Shown here one piece after another: positions 1 to 7,540 of a DNA stretch of 64,000 bases (position 1 is its first letter; every line of letters starts with the position of its first letter). The notes below the pieces were generated by a model, which did not search any database, had not been told where the DNA came from, and was given only the letters and a program-made list of their open reading frames with translations. The stretch is taken from assembly GCA_947382415.1 (NCBI GenBank), contig CANCYO010000004.1, positions 53,709 to 117,708 on the forward strand, in the 5' to 3' direction. A program made the position numbers and the translations under genes. This DNA comes from an uncultured Lachnospiraceae bacterium (GTDB taxonomy: Bacteria; Bacillota; Clostridia; Lachnospirales; Lachnospiraceae).

Positions 1-68
1 TGCCTATCGGGGGGACGGGTGTTTTATTCTTACCGCAGAAAGAAGAAACGGAATGGAGAGGTGGAAAG

Positions 69-191
69 ATGGATTTTGTAATGGGGTTATTGGGGAGGTA
101 TGTGATGTTTACGGCTGCGGTTTTTGTGGTTGGCGGGGTTATGGGGTGTTTTTTTGACGAAAAGAGAGACGCAGAGGTCCGGGATGGTTAG
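69..191 (+). CDS. small hydrophobic protein (40 aa)
   Basis: This is a 40-residue ORF with a purine-rich ribosome binding site (GGAGAGG) about ten bases before the ATG. Residues 5-29 form one strongly hydrophobic stretch rich in Val, Gly and Phe, followed by a charged tail (DEKRDAEVRDG), so the product would be a single-pass membrane peptide. A Cys at residue 27 follows V-M-G, which loosely resembles a lipobox but lies too late in the segment to be convincing. I do not recognise a family. It lies upstream of a toxin-antitoxin operon but is separated from it by an AT-rich gap, so there is no evidence that they are linked. It may be a real small membrane protein or a chance ORF at the window edge. 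Confidence 0.35.
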   Translation: MDFVMGLLGRYVMFTAAVFVVGGVMGCFFDEKRDAEVRDG

Positions 192-306
192 ATAGAAAAG
201 CATTAAAATATACTTTGTAAAAATTTTCTTTTTGTAAGATTAATCGGATGAGTGTTATCGCATTTTATAGCATATAATATAGATGGCAAAATATATTCGG
301 AATTTG

Positions 307-335
307 TTGTTGAGAATAAAGATATATGTTATACT
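307..335 (+). promoter_or_regulatory. promoter of the ParE-type toxin-antitoxin operon
   Basis: TTGTTG (307-312) is followed after 17 bases by TATACT (330-335), a close match to a sigma-A promoter, ending about 28 bases before the antitoxin start. A second TATAAT (273-278) lies upstream without a good -35 box. Operator sites for autorepression by the toxin-antitoxin complex would be expected here, but no clear dyad is visible. Confidence 0.6.
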
Positions 336-363
336 GTAACTGATCAGAAAGGGTGTGATAAAT

Positions 364-528
364 GTGTTAGCAGCCAAGCCGCAAATAACTGCAGAAACGT
401 CGGATACTGCAAAATTGGAATTATATAGATTAATTGGTGAAGGCTATAAAGCAATGCAGGAAGGCAGAACCAGTACAATTGAAGAAGTAAGGGAAAAGCT
501 GGAAAAGAGGAGAAAAGAACGTGGCTAG
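364..528 (+). CDS. antitoxin partner of ParE-type toxin
   Basis: This 54-aa ORF begins with GTG, and a purine-rich AAGGG (349-353) gives about ten bases of spacing. It is a small charged helical protein: a middle segment (LYRLIGEGYKAMQEGR) is followed by a very basic C-terminal helix ending EKRRKERG. Its stop overlaps the start of the downstream toxin by eight bases, which implies translational coupling. Size, charge and position directly before a ParE-family toxin are what is known for type II antitoxins, whose role is to bind and neutralise the toxin and repress the operon. I see no Phd, RHH or HTH motif that would name the antitoxin family, so the assignment rests mainly on context. Confidence 0.7.
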   Translation: MLAAKPQITAETSDTAKLELYRLIGEGYKAMQEGRTSTIEEVREKLEKRRKERG

Positions 529-835
529 GGTGGTATTTACTGAGCCAGCAGAGTATGACCTGCTGGACATAGAATACTATATCTTTGTTGATCTTTGTAA
601 CCCACAGGCGGCGCAGAGGATATCCGAGGGTATTTTAGGTGCAGCAGGTAAGCTGGCAGAATATCCAGAAGGACACCCGTTAGTAGGAGATGAATTACTG
701 GGGCGTATGGGGATACGAATAACATACTTTGATAACTACAACATTTTCTATTATTATGATATGCAAAATGACGTGGTGTACATAATCAGAGTTTTGTATA
801 ATAAGGCTGATTGGCAGAACATTCTCAAAAGATAA
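521..835 (+). CDS. ParE/RelE-superfamily toxin
   Basis: This 104-aa protein of typical ParE length starts with GTG inside the antitoxin gene. The N-terminal pattern VVFTEPAEYDLLDIEYYI and the later blocks YPEGHPLVGDELL and YNIFYYYDMQNDVVYIIRV match the usual ParE layout: an early beta strand, a helical hairpin, then three strands with a closing I-R-V-L-Y. Family members are either gyrase poisons (ParE) or ribosome-dependent mRNA interferases (RelE). The catalytic basic residues of classical RelE are not obvious, so a ParE-type mode is more likely, but this is inference. It is co-transcribed with the upstream antitoxin and followed directly by a terminator. Confidence 0.85.
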   Translation: MARVVFTEPAEYDLLDIEYYIFVDLCNPQAAQRISEGILGAAGKLAEYPEGHPLVGDELLGRMGIRITYFDNYNIFYYYDMQNDVVYIIRVLYNKADWQNILKR

Positions 836-856
836 ATTGACAGTAGTTTGAATGAT

Positions 857-887
857 ACCCCCAAATTTAAAAGAGTTGGGGGTTTTT
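857..887 (+). terminator. Rho-independent terminator of the toxin-antitoxin operon
   Basis: CCCCCAA (858-864) pairs with TTGGGGG (876-882) across an 11-base loop. Five T residues follow (883-887). The hairpin lies 22 bases after the toxin stop. Confidence 0.85.
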
Positions 888-981
888 ACAATGTATCATA
901 ATTACTTGGCATTAATTGTGTATTTGAATAGCTGATAAAAGGATAAGTTATATACGAAATATGTAAAAAGAGGTGCAGCAT

Positions 982-1491
982 ATGTCGATGCCATCTAATA
1001 ATAAAATTGAAGACAGGGCGCTTGGTGCGCTGAGAAATATTATAGATGATCATGCGACAATGGGGCATGAGTTTCATTCCATGGATAAAGAAATGAGCTG
1101 GGATGGGAGCATTTGGATATATAAAGATGTAAACGGGACTCAGGATAAAAGAAATTATGATGATAAGGTTCCGGTTCAAATTAAAGGACATGTATATAAA
1201 AATAGAAAGTATATAGATGAACAGAAAATTACGTATTCTGTAGATTTGGATGACTTAGAAGCATATTTTCAGGACAGAGGAGTTTTATTTTTTGAAATTT
1301 TTATGTCTGAGGATGGTAAAGACAGGGAAATTTTTTATGTATCCTTATTTCCTACAAAATTGAAAGTATTGATAATATCAAAAAAATCTATTGACATTAT
1401 GCAAAAAACCGGTTATAATAACTTTTGTTCGCAGGAATGGCGGAATTGGCAGACGCGCACGGTTCAGGTCCGTGTGGTAGCAATACCATGA
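982..1491 (+). pseudogene. truncated DUF4365-like nuclease-fold protein running into tRNA-Leu
   Basis: The ORF starts at ATG 982, seven bases after AGAGGTG; an in-frame GTG at 973 is inside that ribosome binding site and is less likely. The product resembles the N-terminus of DUF4365-type proteins, which have a restriction-endonuclease fold: an acidic residue in WDG (Asp41) and a Q-x-K strand (VPVQIKG, Gln66 and Lys68) fit a PD-(D/E)xK-like core. The last 20 or so residues are encoded by the tRNA-Leu gene itself, so the natural C-terminus is missing and the reading frame simply runs through the tRNA. Family members are usually much longer, as far as I recall. The gene is AT-rich like the adjacent toxin-antitoxin operon. 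I read it as a remnant of an element that recombined at the tRNA, although a short intact protein cannot be excluded. Confidence 0.5.
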
Positions 1492-1514
1492 GAGTTCAAG
1501 TCTCTTTTCCTGCA
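1431..1514 (+). tRNA. tRNA-Leu(CAG)
   Basis: The acceptor stem GCAGGAA (1431-1437) pairs with TTCCTGC (1507-1513) and is followed by discriminator A (1514). The anticodon stem is CACGG/CCGTG with loop TTCAGGT, giving anticodon CAG at 1465-1467, which reads CUG. A long variable arm (TGGTAGCAATACCA) makes it a class II tRNA, as expected for leucine. The T-loop reads TTCAAGT. The CCA end is not encoded. An upstream protein-coding frame runs into the gene. Confidence 0.95.
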
Positions 1515-1517
1515 TAA

Positions 1518-1550
1518 AGAGTGTTAGGGTATGCCTGACACTCTTTTTTT
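1518..1550 (+). terminator. terminator downstream of tRNA-Leu
   Basis: AGAGTGTTAGG (1518-1528) pairs with CCTGACACTCT (1534-1544), with one G-U pair and a five-base loop. A run of T residues (to 1550) follows directly. Confidence 0.9.
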
Positions 1551-1601
1551 AACATAAATCTGATAAACTATATGAGATAGATTTTTATCGGGAGGATGCC
1601 C

Positions 1602-2915
1602 ATGGCTGCAGGTAATATTTCAACGCAACAAAAAAGGGTTTCTGACGGCGTCTGGTATGAGCTGGATCTGTCGGCCATTGTCTACCCGACTTTGCAGAGA
1701 CGGGACTTTTCCTCAGTCTATCGTCTGTCGGTGCTGTTGAAGGAGGAAATAGATCCTGCAGTGCTTCAGCGGGCGCTGGACCGGACGCTGCCGAGGTTCC
1801 CGACCTATAAGGCGGCTATCCGTAAGGGGCTGTTCTGGAGGTATCTGGAGCCCAATAACCGGCCGGGGCCCTTTGTGCAGGAGGATGTGAAGAACCCCTG
1901 TCAGCCCATGCCCTTTAAGACAAATCACCGTTATTTGGTGAGGGTCTATTATTACAGAAACCGTATTTCCCTGGAGGTGCATCACAGTCTGGGGGACGGT
2001 ACGGGCGGTATGTGCGTACTGCAGACGCTGACGGCGGAGTATCTGCGGCTGCTGGGACATGAGGAGATCGGCAGCGGAGGATTTGTGCTGAAAATAGACG
2101 AGGAGCCTGACAGCGGGGAGCTGGAGGACGCCTATATGAAATATGCCAATGCAAAGGTCTGTCCGCCCAGACTGGAGGAGAAGGCCTATCGGGTGCGGGG
2201 CACCAAGGAGCCCTTCTATACGTTGAACGTGATCGACGGCATCATGTCCACCTCGGAGGTGGTGCAGGCTGCAAAAGGCTATCACGCCACGGTGACGGAA
2301 TATCTGAACGCCGCTCTGGTGTACGCCCTGCTCCGAAAGCAGGAGTCGGACAAACCGGCCAGACTGCGCCCGGTGAAGATTGCCATGCCGGTGAATCTGC
2401 GCAGGTTTTTCCCGTCCAAAACATTGAGAAATTTTATTACGATGATTTATCCCGGTGTGGACCCGAGACTTGGAGAGTATACTTTCGAGGAGATTGTGAC
2501 CCATATTCACAATTACATGCGTTATCATTTGAATGAGAAGCTGCTTCGGGGAGATATTACCACCAACGCGGCGACACAGCGCAATCCTTTTATCCGGGTG
2601 GTGCCATTGTTTATCAAGGATTTTGTTGTGAGGCTGTTTTATACCAAGGTGCAGGATCAGAATTCCTCTGCGGGACTGACCAATATGGGAGCCCTGCAGG
2701 TTCCCGAGAGTATGAAGCCCTACATTGAGCGCTTCGACATCTACATGGGGCAGCCCTTTTCCAGTCGTACCAATTGTGCGGTGGTGAGCTTTGAGGATAT
2801 TTTGACTGTAAATTTTGCCAGCAGTATCGTGGAGACGGATGTGGAGCGTTATTTCTTCCGCAGGCTGGTGCAGGACGGAATTCATGTAAAAATCGAGAGC
2901 AACAGGGAGAGTTGA
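1602..2915 (+). CDS. condensation-domain-like acyltransferase
   Basis: This 437-aa protein has the signature HHSLGDG at residues 127-133, the HHxxxDG catalytic motif of the chloramphenicol acetyltransferase/condensation fold used by alcohol acyltransferases, PapA-type acyltransferases and NRPS condensation domains. The second His would act as general base for acyl transfer to an alcohol or amine. The length fits a stand-alone two-lobed enzyme. I chose ATG 1602 because GGAGG (1591-1595) gives six bases of spacing, whereas ATG 1596 abuts it. The gene is two bases from the next, a zinc-ribbon membrane protein, and the third gene is an esterase/lipase, so this enzyme probably makes an acyl ester handled by the esterase. 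The substrate cannot be read from the sequence. Confidence 0.8.
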   Translation: MAAGNISTQQKRVSDGVWYELDLSAIVYPTLQRRDFSSVYRLSVLLKEEIDPAVLQRALDRTLPRFPTYKAAIRKGLFWRYLEPNNRPGPFVQEDVKNPCQPMPFKTNHRYLVRVYYYRNRISLEVHHSLGDGTGGMCVLQTLTAEYLRLLGHEEIGSGGFVLKIDEEPDSGELEDAYMKYANAKVCPPRLEEKAYRVRGTKEPFYTLNVIDGIMSTSEVVQAAKGYHATVTEYLNAALVYALLRKQESDKPARLRPVKIAMPVNLRRFFPSKTLRNFITMIYPGVDPRLGEYTFEEIVTHIHNYMRYHLNEKLLRGDITTNAATQRNPFIRVVPLFIKDFVVRLFYTKVQDQNSSAGLTNMGALQVPESMKPYIERFDIYMGQPFSSRTNCAVVSFEDILTVNFASSIVETDVERYFFRRLVQDGIHVKIESNRES

Positions 2916-2916
2916 T

Positions 2917-3621
2917 ATGTCATATTGTGTAAATTGCGGTGTAGAGCTGGACGTTGGCGCAGGGAAATGTCCATTGTGTGATACTCCGGTGATCAATCCC
3001 GGAGAGCTTGAAAAAAGGATGGCGGCTCAGCCCTTTCCGGAGCGGAAGGGAGCGGTGGAGCCGCCTGACAGAAAGGATCTGGCGGTGTTTGTGTCAGTCT
3101 TTGTGCTGGCCACGGCAGTTACCTGCGGACTGTTGAATATTTTAGTCTTTTCTAAAGTATGGTGGTCTCTGGCTGTGATCGGGGGCTGCGTGGTTTTGTG
3201 GGTAGGCCTGTTTCCGCTTGTGATCTACAGGAAATTATCTGTGTACAGTTCACTGTTTTTGGACGGGCTGGCGGTGGCGCTGTATCTGTATCTGCTGGCG
3301 CGCATGATCGGCGTCTATGGTTGGTATTATGGCCTGGGGCTGCCCATTGCGGCTCTGGCTACGGCAGTGGCGGAGCTTCTGGCCGTCTGTATCAAATGTC
3401 TGCCCCGTTCTTTCTTAAGTATCTGTCTGTATCTCGACGGGGCTGTGGGAATCACCTGTCTGGGTCTGGAACTGCTGATAGACAGATATCTGAGGGGGGA
3501 CTATGTGCTGGGCTGGTCTGCGGTGGTGCTGACGGTCTGCATGATTCTGGGAATTACCATCGGTACGCTTTTGTCCCGCAGAAGACTGAGGGGAGAGGTG
3601 CGAAGGAGACTCCATTTTTAA
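2917..3621 (+). CDS. zinc-ribbon membrane protein (DUF6320-like)
   Basis: This 234-aa protein opens with a zinc-ribbon of the form CVNCG (Cys5, Cys8) and CPLCD, spaced 13 residues apart. A Pro- and charge-rich linker follows, then about six hydrophobic segments between residues 50 and 220, and a basic tail (RRRLRGEVRRRL). The architecture, a cytoplasmic zinc-ribbon tethered to a multi-span membrane domain, matches what I recall of DUF6320. No function is established. Its start lies two bases after the acyltransferase stop and an esterase follows, so it is probably a membrane partner of that cassette, perhaps a scaffold or substrate-handling component; that is inference. Confidence 0.7.
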   Translation: MSYCVNCGVELDVGAGKCPLCDTPVINPGELEKRMAAQPFPERKGAVEPPDRKDLAVFVSVFVLATAVTCGLLNILVFSKVWWSLAVIGGCVVLWVGLFPLVIYRKLSVYSSLFLDGLAVALYLYLLARMIGVYGWYYGLGLPIAALATAVAELLAVCIKCLPRSFLSICLYLDGAVGITCLGLELLIDRYLRGDYVLGWSAVVLTVCMILGITIGTLLSRRRLRGEVRRRLHF

Positions 3622-3649
3622 AATACTGATTTCCGGGAGGAATACGTAT

Positions 3650-4540
3650 ATGGCTGGGAAGTATAATCAGAATTTAATGCAGTTGATCCGGCGTGTGCAT
3701 GGGATCGTGGAAAATGCGGATCTGGAAAAGCACAGACAGTCTCAGGATTATATCGGGGCGATTCTGGGCAATACCAGAGAGATCAGCTTTCGGGAGATCC
3801 GGATCGGAACCATGTATGCAGAGTGGGTCAGCGTCAATCGGGCGCATATGAAAAAGTATGTGATCCTGCACTGTCATGGCGGCGGGTATTCCACGGGGAG
3901 CAGTCTGTATGCCAGAACGCTGACTACAAAACTGGCGGCTTCCACTTCCATGGACGTGCTCTGCTTTGACTACAGGCTGGCCCCGGAGCATCCTTATCCC
4001 GCGGCTGTGGAGGACGTCATGGAGGTGTGGAATTATCTGATGCTGCTGGGCTATGGGGCCCGGGATGTGATCGTCACCGGGGATTCCGCGGGAGGGAATC
4101 TGGCGCTTGCCCTGCTTTTGCAGCTCAAGCAGGAGGAGAGGCTTCTGCCCAGAGGAGTGGTGTTGATGTCGCCCTGGACGGATCTGACCTCGTCGGGCAA
4201 GTCTTTTACGGATAAAGCGGAGCTGGACCCGGTGTTAAATCGGGATTATATCGACAGGATGGTGGCTGCTTACGCGGAGAGGCAGGAGCTTGACAATCCG
4301 ATGATCTCACCGTTGTTTGGTGATTTTTCGGGGTTTCCGCCTGTTTATATTCAGGTCGGGGAAAATGAGATCCTGTTGAGCGATGCCAAAAGGCTGTATA
4401 AAAAGCTGCTGGAGGCGGGAGTTTCCGCCCGGCTGGAAGTATTTGACGGCATGTGGCATGTATTTCAGATGTCTCCTTTTAAGGCGGCGGCGGAAGCCAT
4501 GGATAAGAATGCAGAATTTATATATGATATTTGCAGATAA
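3650..4540 (+). CDS. alpha/beta hydrolase, hormone-sensitive-lipase (esterase/lipase) family
   Basis: This 296-aa enzyme has every landmark of the HSL/Abhydrolase_3 family: the oxyanion-hole motif HGGG at residues 76-79, the nucleophile elbow GDSAGG with Ser146, an acidic residue at Asp245 (in LLSDAKR) and the catalytic His270 (in MWHVF). Members are cytoplasmic carboxylesterases or acetyl-hydrolases acting on short acyl esters. The start is set by GGGAGG 11 bases upstream. The gene is the third of a compact cassette behind the condensation-like acyltransferase and the zinc-ribbon membrane protein, which suggests it removes or edits the acyl group the first gene installs. The 100 bases after its stop hold no recognisable gene. 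Confidence 0.9.
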   Translation: MAGKYNQNLMQLIRRVHGIVENADLEKHRQSQDYIGAILGNTREISFREIRIGTMYAEWVSVNRAHMKKYVILHCHGGGYSTGSSLYARTLTTKLAASTSMDVLCFDYRLAPEHPYPAAVEDVMEVWNYLMLLGYGARDVIVTGDSAGGNLALALLLQLKQEERLLPRGVVLMSPWTDLTSSGKSFTDKAELDPVLNRDYIDRMVAAYAERQELDNPMISPLFGDFSGFPPVYIQVGENEILLSDAKRLYKKLLEAGVSARLEVFDGMWHVFQMSPFKAAAEAMDKNAEFIYDICR

Positions 4541-4639
4541 CGGAAAGGAATTTTATAAAGCGCACAGAATATCATTTATAGGACGGTTTAGGAGAAGGCT
4601 TGACACCATGGCTTAAGGCCGGTTGGAGGTAGAGCGGAT

Positions 4640-5644
4640 ATGACGATCAGAGAGAATTTGGAGCAGTGGGAGGAGGACTATTTAAGTCCGTATGCTGCCA
4701 AGAGCAAAAATTCAAAGGGGAGGCTCAGGGAAGAGACGGAGTGTGACATCCGTCCGGTCTTTCAGCGGGACAGGGATCGCATCATACACTGTAAAGCGTT
4801 CCGCCGCCTGAAGGACAAGACTCAGGTGTTTCTGACGCCGGAGGGAGACCATTACCGCACCAGACTGACCCACACGCTGGAAGTGTCCCAGAATGCCAGA
4901 ACCATAGCCAAAGCCCTGAAGCTTAACGAGGAGCTGGTGGAGGCCATCGCACTGGGCCATGATCTGGGCCATACGCCCTTCGGACATGCGGGAGAGCGGG
5001 CATTGAACCGGGTCTGTCCTCTTGGGTTTGACCACAGCGTACAGAGTGTGCGCACGGTGGACAGGCTTGAAAAGAACGGTCATGGCCTCAATCTCACCTA
5101 TGAGGTGCGGGACGGGATCCTGAATCATCAGACCAGCGGCAGACCCCATACTCTGGAAGGAAAGGTGGTGCGCCTCTCGGACAAGATCGCCTACATACAT
5201 CATGATATGGACGATGCGGTGCGGGCGGGGATCCTTCGGGAGAGCGATGTGCCGGAGGAGATCCGGGCGGTGCTGGGTTCCACGCCGGGGGAGCGGCTGG
5301 ACTGCTTTATTCATGATATCGTCACCAACAGTATGGATCAGAATGATATCATCATGTCGGAACAGGTGGGCAGGGCCATGCGTGATATCCGGCAGTTTAT
5401 GTTTGACAATGTCTACAAGAATCCCATCGCCAAGAGCGAGGAGATCAAGGCGGAGATGTTGATGGAGACGCTCTATCATCATTATATGACGCATGTGGAC
5501 GCTATGCCGGAGGAGTTTTTGCGGCTGTTGTCTGAGGGCGAACCCAGAGAACAGGTGGTCTGCGACTATGTGGGAGCCATGACGGATCGCTTTGCCATCG
5601 CGCTTTACAGCGATATCTTTGTGCCGAAGTCCTGGCAGATATGA
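4640..5644 (+). CDS. dgt: dGTPase-like deoxyguanosinetriphosphate triphosphohydrolase
   Basis: This 334-aa HD-superfamily enzyme has the metal-binding histidine in THTLEV (His78), the HD pair in GHDLGHTPFGH (His107-Asp108) and a downstream acidic residue in RLSDKIAY. This order is characteristic of dGTPase-like proteins, which hydrolyse dNTPs to deoxynucleoside and triphosphate. The protein is shorter than E. coli Dgt (about 500 aa) but has the usual length of the Gram-positive type. A GGAGG-like site (TTGGAGGTAG) precedes the start. It is immediately upstream of dnaG and rpoD, a frequent arrangement in Lachnospiraceae that links nucleotide pool control with the macromolecular synthesis operon. 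Confidence 0.92.
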   Translation: MTIRENLEQWEEDYLSPYAAKSKNSKGRLREETECDIRPVFQRDRDRIIHCKAFRRLKDKTQVFLTPEGDHYRTRLTHTLEVSQNARTIAKALKLNEELVEAIALGHDLGHTPFGHAGERALNRVCPLGFDHSVQSVRTVDRLEKNGHGLNLTYEVRDGILNHQTSGRPHTLEGKVVRLSDKIAYIHHDMDDAVRAGILRESDVPEEIRAVLGSTPGERLDCFIHDIVTNSMDQNDIIMSEQVGRAMRDIRQFMFDNVYKNPIAKSEEIKAEMLMETLYHHYMTHVDAMPEEFLRLLSEGEPREQVVCDYVGAMTDRFAIALYSDIFVPKSWQI

Positions 5645-5693
5645 CAGAGTGCCGGCGCGACGGCCCGGCAGATATGAGAAAGAGGAAACCGAT

Positions 5694-7466
5694 ATGTACT
5701 ACCCTGAGGAGCTGGTCGAAGAGATCAGATTAAAAAATGATATAGTGGGCGTGGTATCGGGTTATGTGAGGCTGCAGAAAAAGGGCGGCAACCACTGGGG
5801 GTGCTGTCCCTTTCACAATGAGAAGACGCCTTCCTTTGCCGTGTCGGAGAGTAAGCAGATGTATCATTGTTTTGGCTGCGGAGTCAGCGGCAATGTGTAT
5901 ACCTTTGTGATGCAATATGAAAATTACAGTTTTCCGGAGGCCGTGAAAATGCTGGCGGAGCGGGCCGGGGTCAATCTGCCGGAGGTGGAATACTCCGCGG
6001 AGGAAAAGCGGCGCGCGGGCAGGCGGGCGAGGCTTCTGGAAGTCAATAAGGAGGCGGCGAAGTTTTTTTATTATCAGCTTCGCGCCCCTCAGGGCGAGAT
6101 CGGGAAAAAATATCTGGAGAAACGTGCCCTGTCCGACGAAACCATACATAAATTCGGGCTGGGCTATGCGGGAAAGAGCGGCGCCTCGCTGGTGGAGTAC
6201 CTGCGGAGCAAAGGCTTTGAGGATGAGCTGATCCACGAGGCGGGGCTTGCCAACAACTCCGAGCGCCACGGACTCCTGAGCCAGTTCTGGAATCGGGTGA
6301 TGTTTCCCATACAGGATATCAATCACCGGGTCATCGGCTTTGGCGGGCGGGTGATGGGAGACGGAGAGCCCAAATATCTGAATTCACCGGAGACACCGGT
6401 TTTTGATAAAAGGCGTAATCTGTACGGCCTGAACTTTGCCAGAACGGCCCGCAGCGGGAACCTGATCATCTGTGAGGGCTATATGGATGTGATCGCCATG
6501 CATCAGGCGGGCTTCACTCAGGCGGTGGCTTCGCTTGGCACGGCGTTTACGCCGGAGCAGGCAAATCTCATGAGGCGCTATACCGACAATGTGCTCCTGG
6601 CCTATGACAGCGACGGCGCGGGGGTAAAGGCTGCCCTCCGGGGGATCGGAATCTTGCGGGAAGCTGGATTGACCGGACGGGTCATCAGTATGAAGCCCTA
6701 CAAAGACCCGGATGAATTTATCAAAAACGAGGGCAGGGACGCCTTTTTGCAGCGCATCGATCAGGCGGAAAATAGTTTCTTTTTTGAGATCAGAGTTCTC
6801 GCGGAGCAGTACAATATGCAGGATCCCGAACAGAAGACCAGATTCCACCGGGAGATCGCCAAGAAGCTGTGCGGATTTTCCGAGGAGGTGGAGCGGGAAA
6901 ATTATCTGCAGGCCATCGCGGAAAAATATTTTATCGGTGCGGACAATCTGCGAAAGCTCGTGATCGGCTACGCGGCGGCAAACGGTTCCGTGCGGCCTGT
7001 GGAGCGCCCAAAGAGCGGCATTTCCCGCACACCGGATCCGGAGGAGAATGCGCGAAAGCCTCAGCGGCTTCTGCTCACCTGGCTGGTGGACGAGCCGGGG
7101 CTTTATCAGAAGATTAAGCAGTATATCTCACCGGAGGACTTCACAGAGGAGCTTTATCAAAAGGTCGCGGAGCGGCTTTTTGCCGAGTTGGAGCAGGGAA
7201 AGAGCCAGCCTGCAGGCATCATCAGCATGTTTGAGGATGAGGAGGAACAGAGGCAGGCGGCGGAGCTTTTTCACACGACGCTGCCCCATCTTGAGACCAG
7301 ACAGGAGCGGGAGAAGGCATTTCATGATATTCTGTTATCGGTAAAGCGGAACAGTTATGAGTATTACACGGCCAGACTGGGCATGGACGTCAATGCCCTG
7401 AATCGGGTCGTCGAGGGCAAGAAAGCGTTGGAAACACTGGCAAAAACGCATATTTCCCTGGAATAA
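5694..7466 (+). CDS. dnaG: DNA primase
   Basis: This 590-aa DnaG synthesises RNA primers at the replication fork. The CHC2 zinc finger is visible as Cys38, His41, Cys59 and Cys62, with the typical C-x2-H-x17-C-x2-C spacing. The TOPRIM catalytic core follows, with LIICEGYMDVIAMHQAG and the metal-binding YDSDGAG. A C-terminal helicase-interaction domain starts around residue 450. I place the start at ATG 5694 behind AAAGAGG; the longer frame from 5592 would add 34 residues overlapping dgt and before the conserved MYYPEELVEEI start. It forms a unit with dgt (upstream) and rpoD (75 bases downstream). Confidence 0.97.
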   Translation: MYYPEELVEEIRLKNDIVGVVSGYVRLQKKGGNHWGCCPFHNEKTPSFAVSESKQMYHCFGCGVSGNVYTFVMQYENYSFPEAVKMLAERAGVNLPEVEYSAEEKRRAGRRARLLEVNKEAAKFFYYQLRAPQGEIGKKYLEKRALSDETIHKFGLGYAGKSGASLVEYLRSKGFEDELIHEAGLANNSERHGLLSQFWNRVMFPIQDINHRVIGFGGRVMGDGEPKYLNSPETPVFDKRRNLYGLNFARTARSGNLIICEGYMDVIAMHQAGFTQAVASLGTAFTPEQANLMRRYTDNVLLAYDSDGAGVKAALRGIGILREAGLTGRVISMKPYKDPDEFIKNEGRDAFLQRIDQAENSFFFEIRVLAEQYNMQDPEQKTRFHREIAKKLCGFSEEVERENYLQAIAEKYFIGADNLRKLVIGYAAANGSVRPVERPKSGISRTPDPEENARKPQRLLLTWLVDEPGLYQKIKQYISPEDFTEELYQKVAERLFAELEQGKSQPAGIISMFEDEEEQRQAAELFHTTLPHLETRQEREKAFHDILLSVKRNSYEYYTARLGMDVNALNRVVEGKKALETLAKTHISLE

Positions 7467-7540
7467 GGTCAAGAATAAGTGCAAAATATGCTCGAAATAT
7501 ACCAAAAGAATAGAACACCCAGGAAGGATGGAACTACAAA

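Noticed and set aside
1713..2996. 427-codon minus-strand frame opposite the acyltransferase gene
   Set aside because: The opposite frame contains the HHxxxDG motif and a good RBS; this one shows no motif and an unlikely composition.
4541..4639. Small coding frame before dgt
   Set aside because: Frames are short and continue from other genes; no RBS-linked start was found, and TTGACA at about 4600 has no -10 partner.
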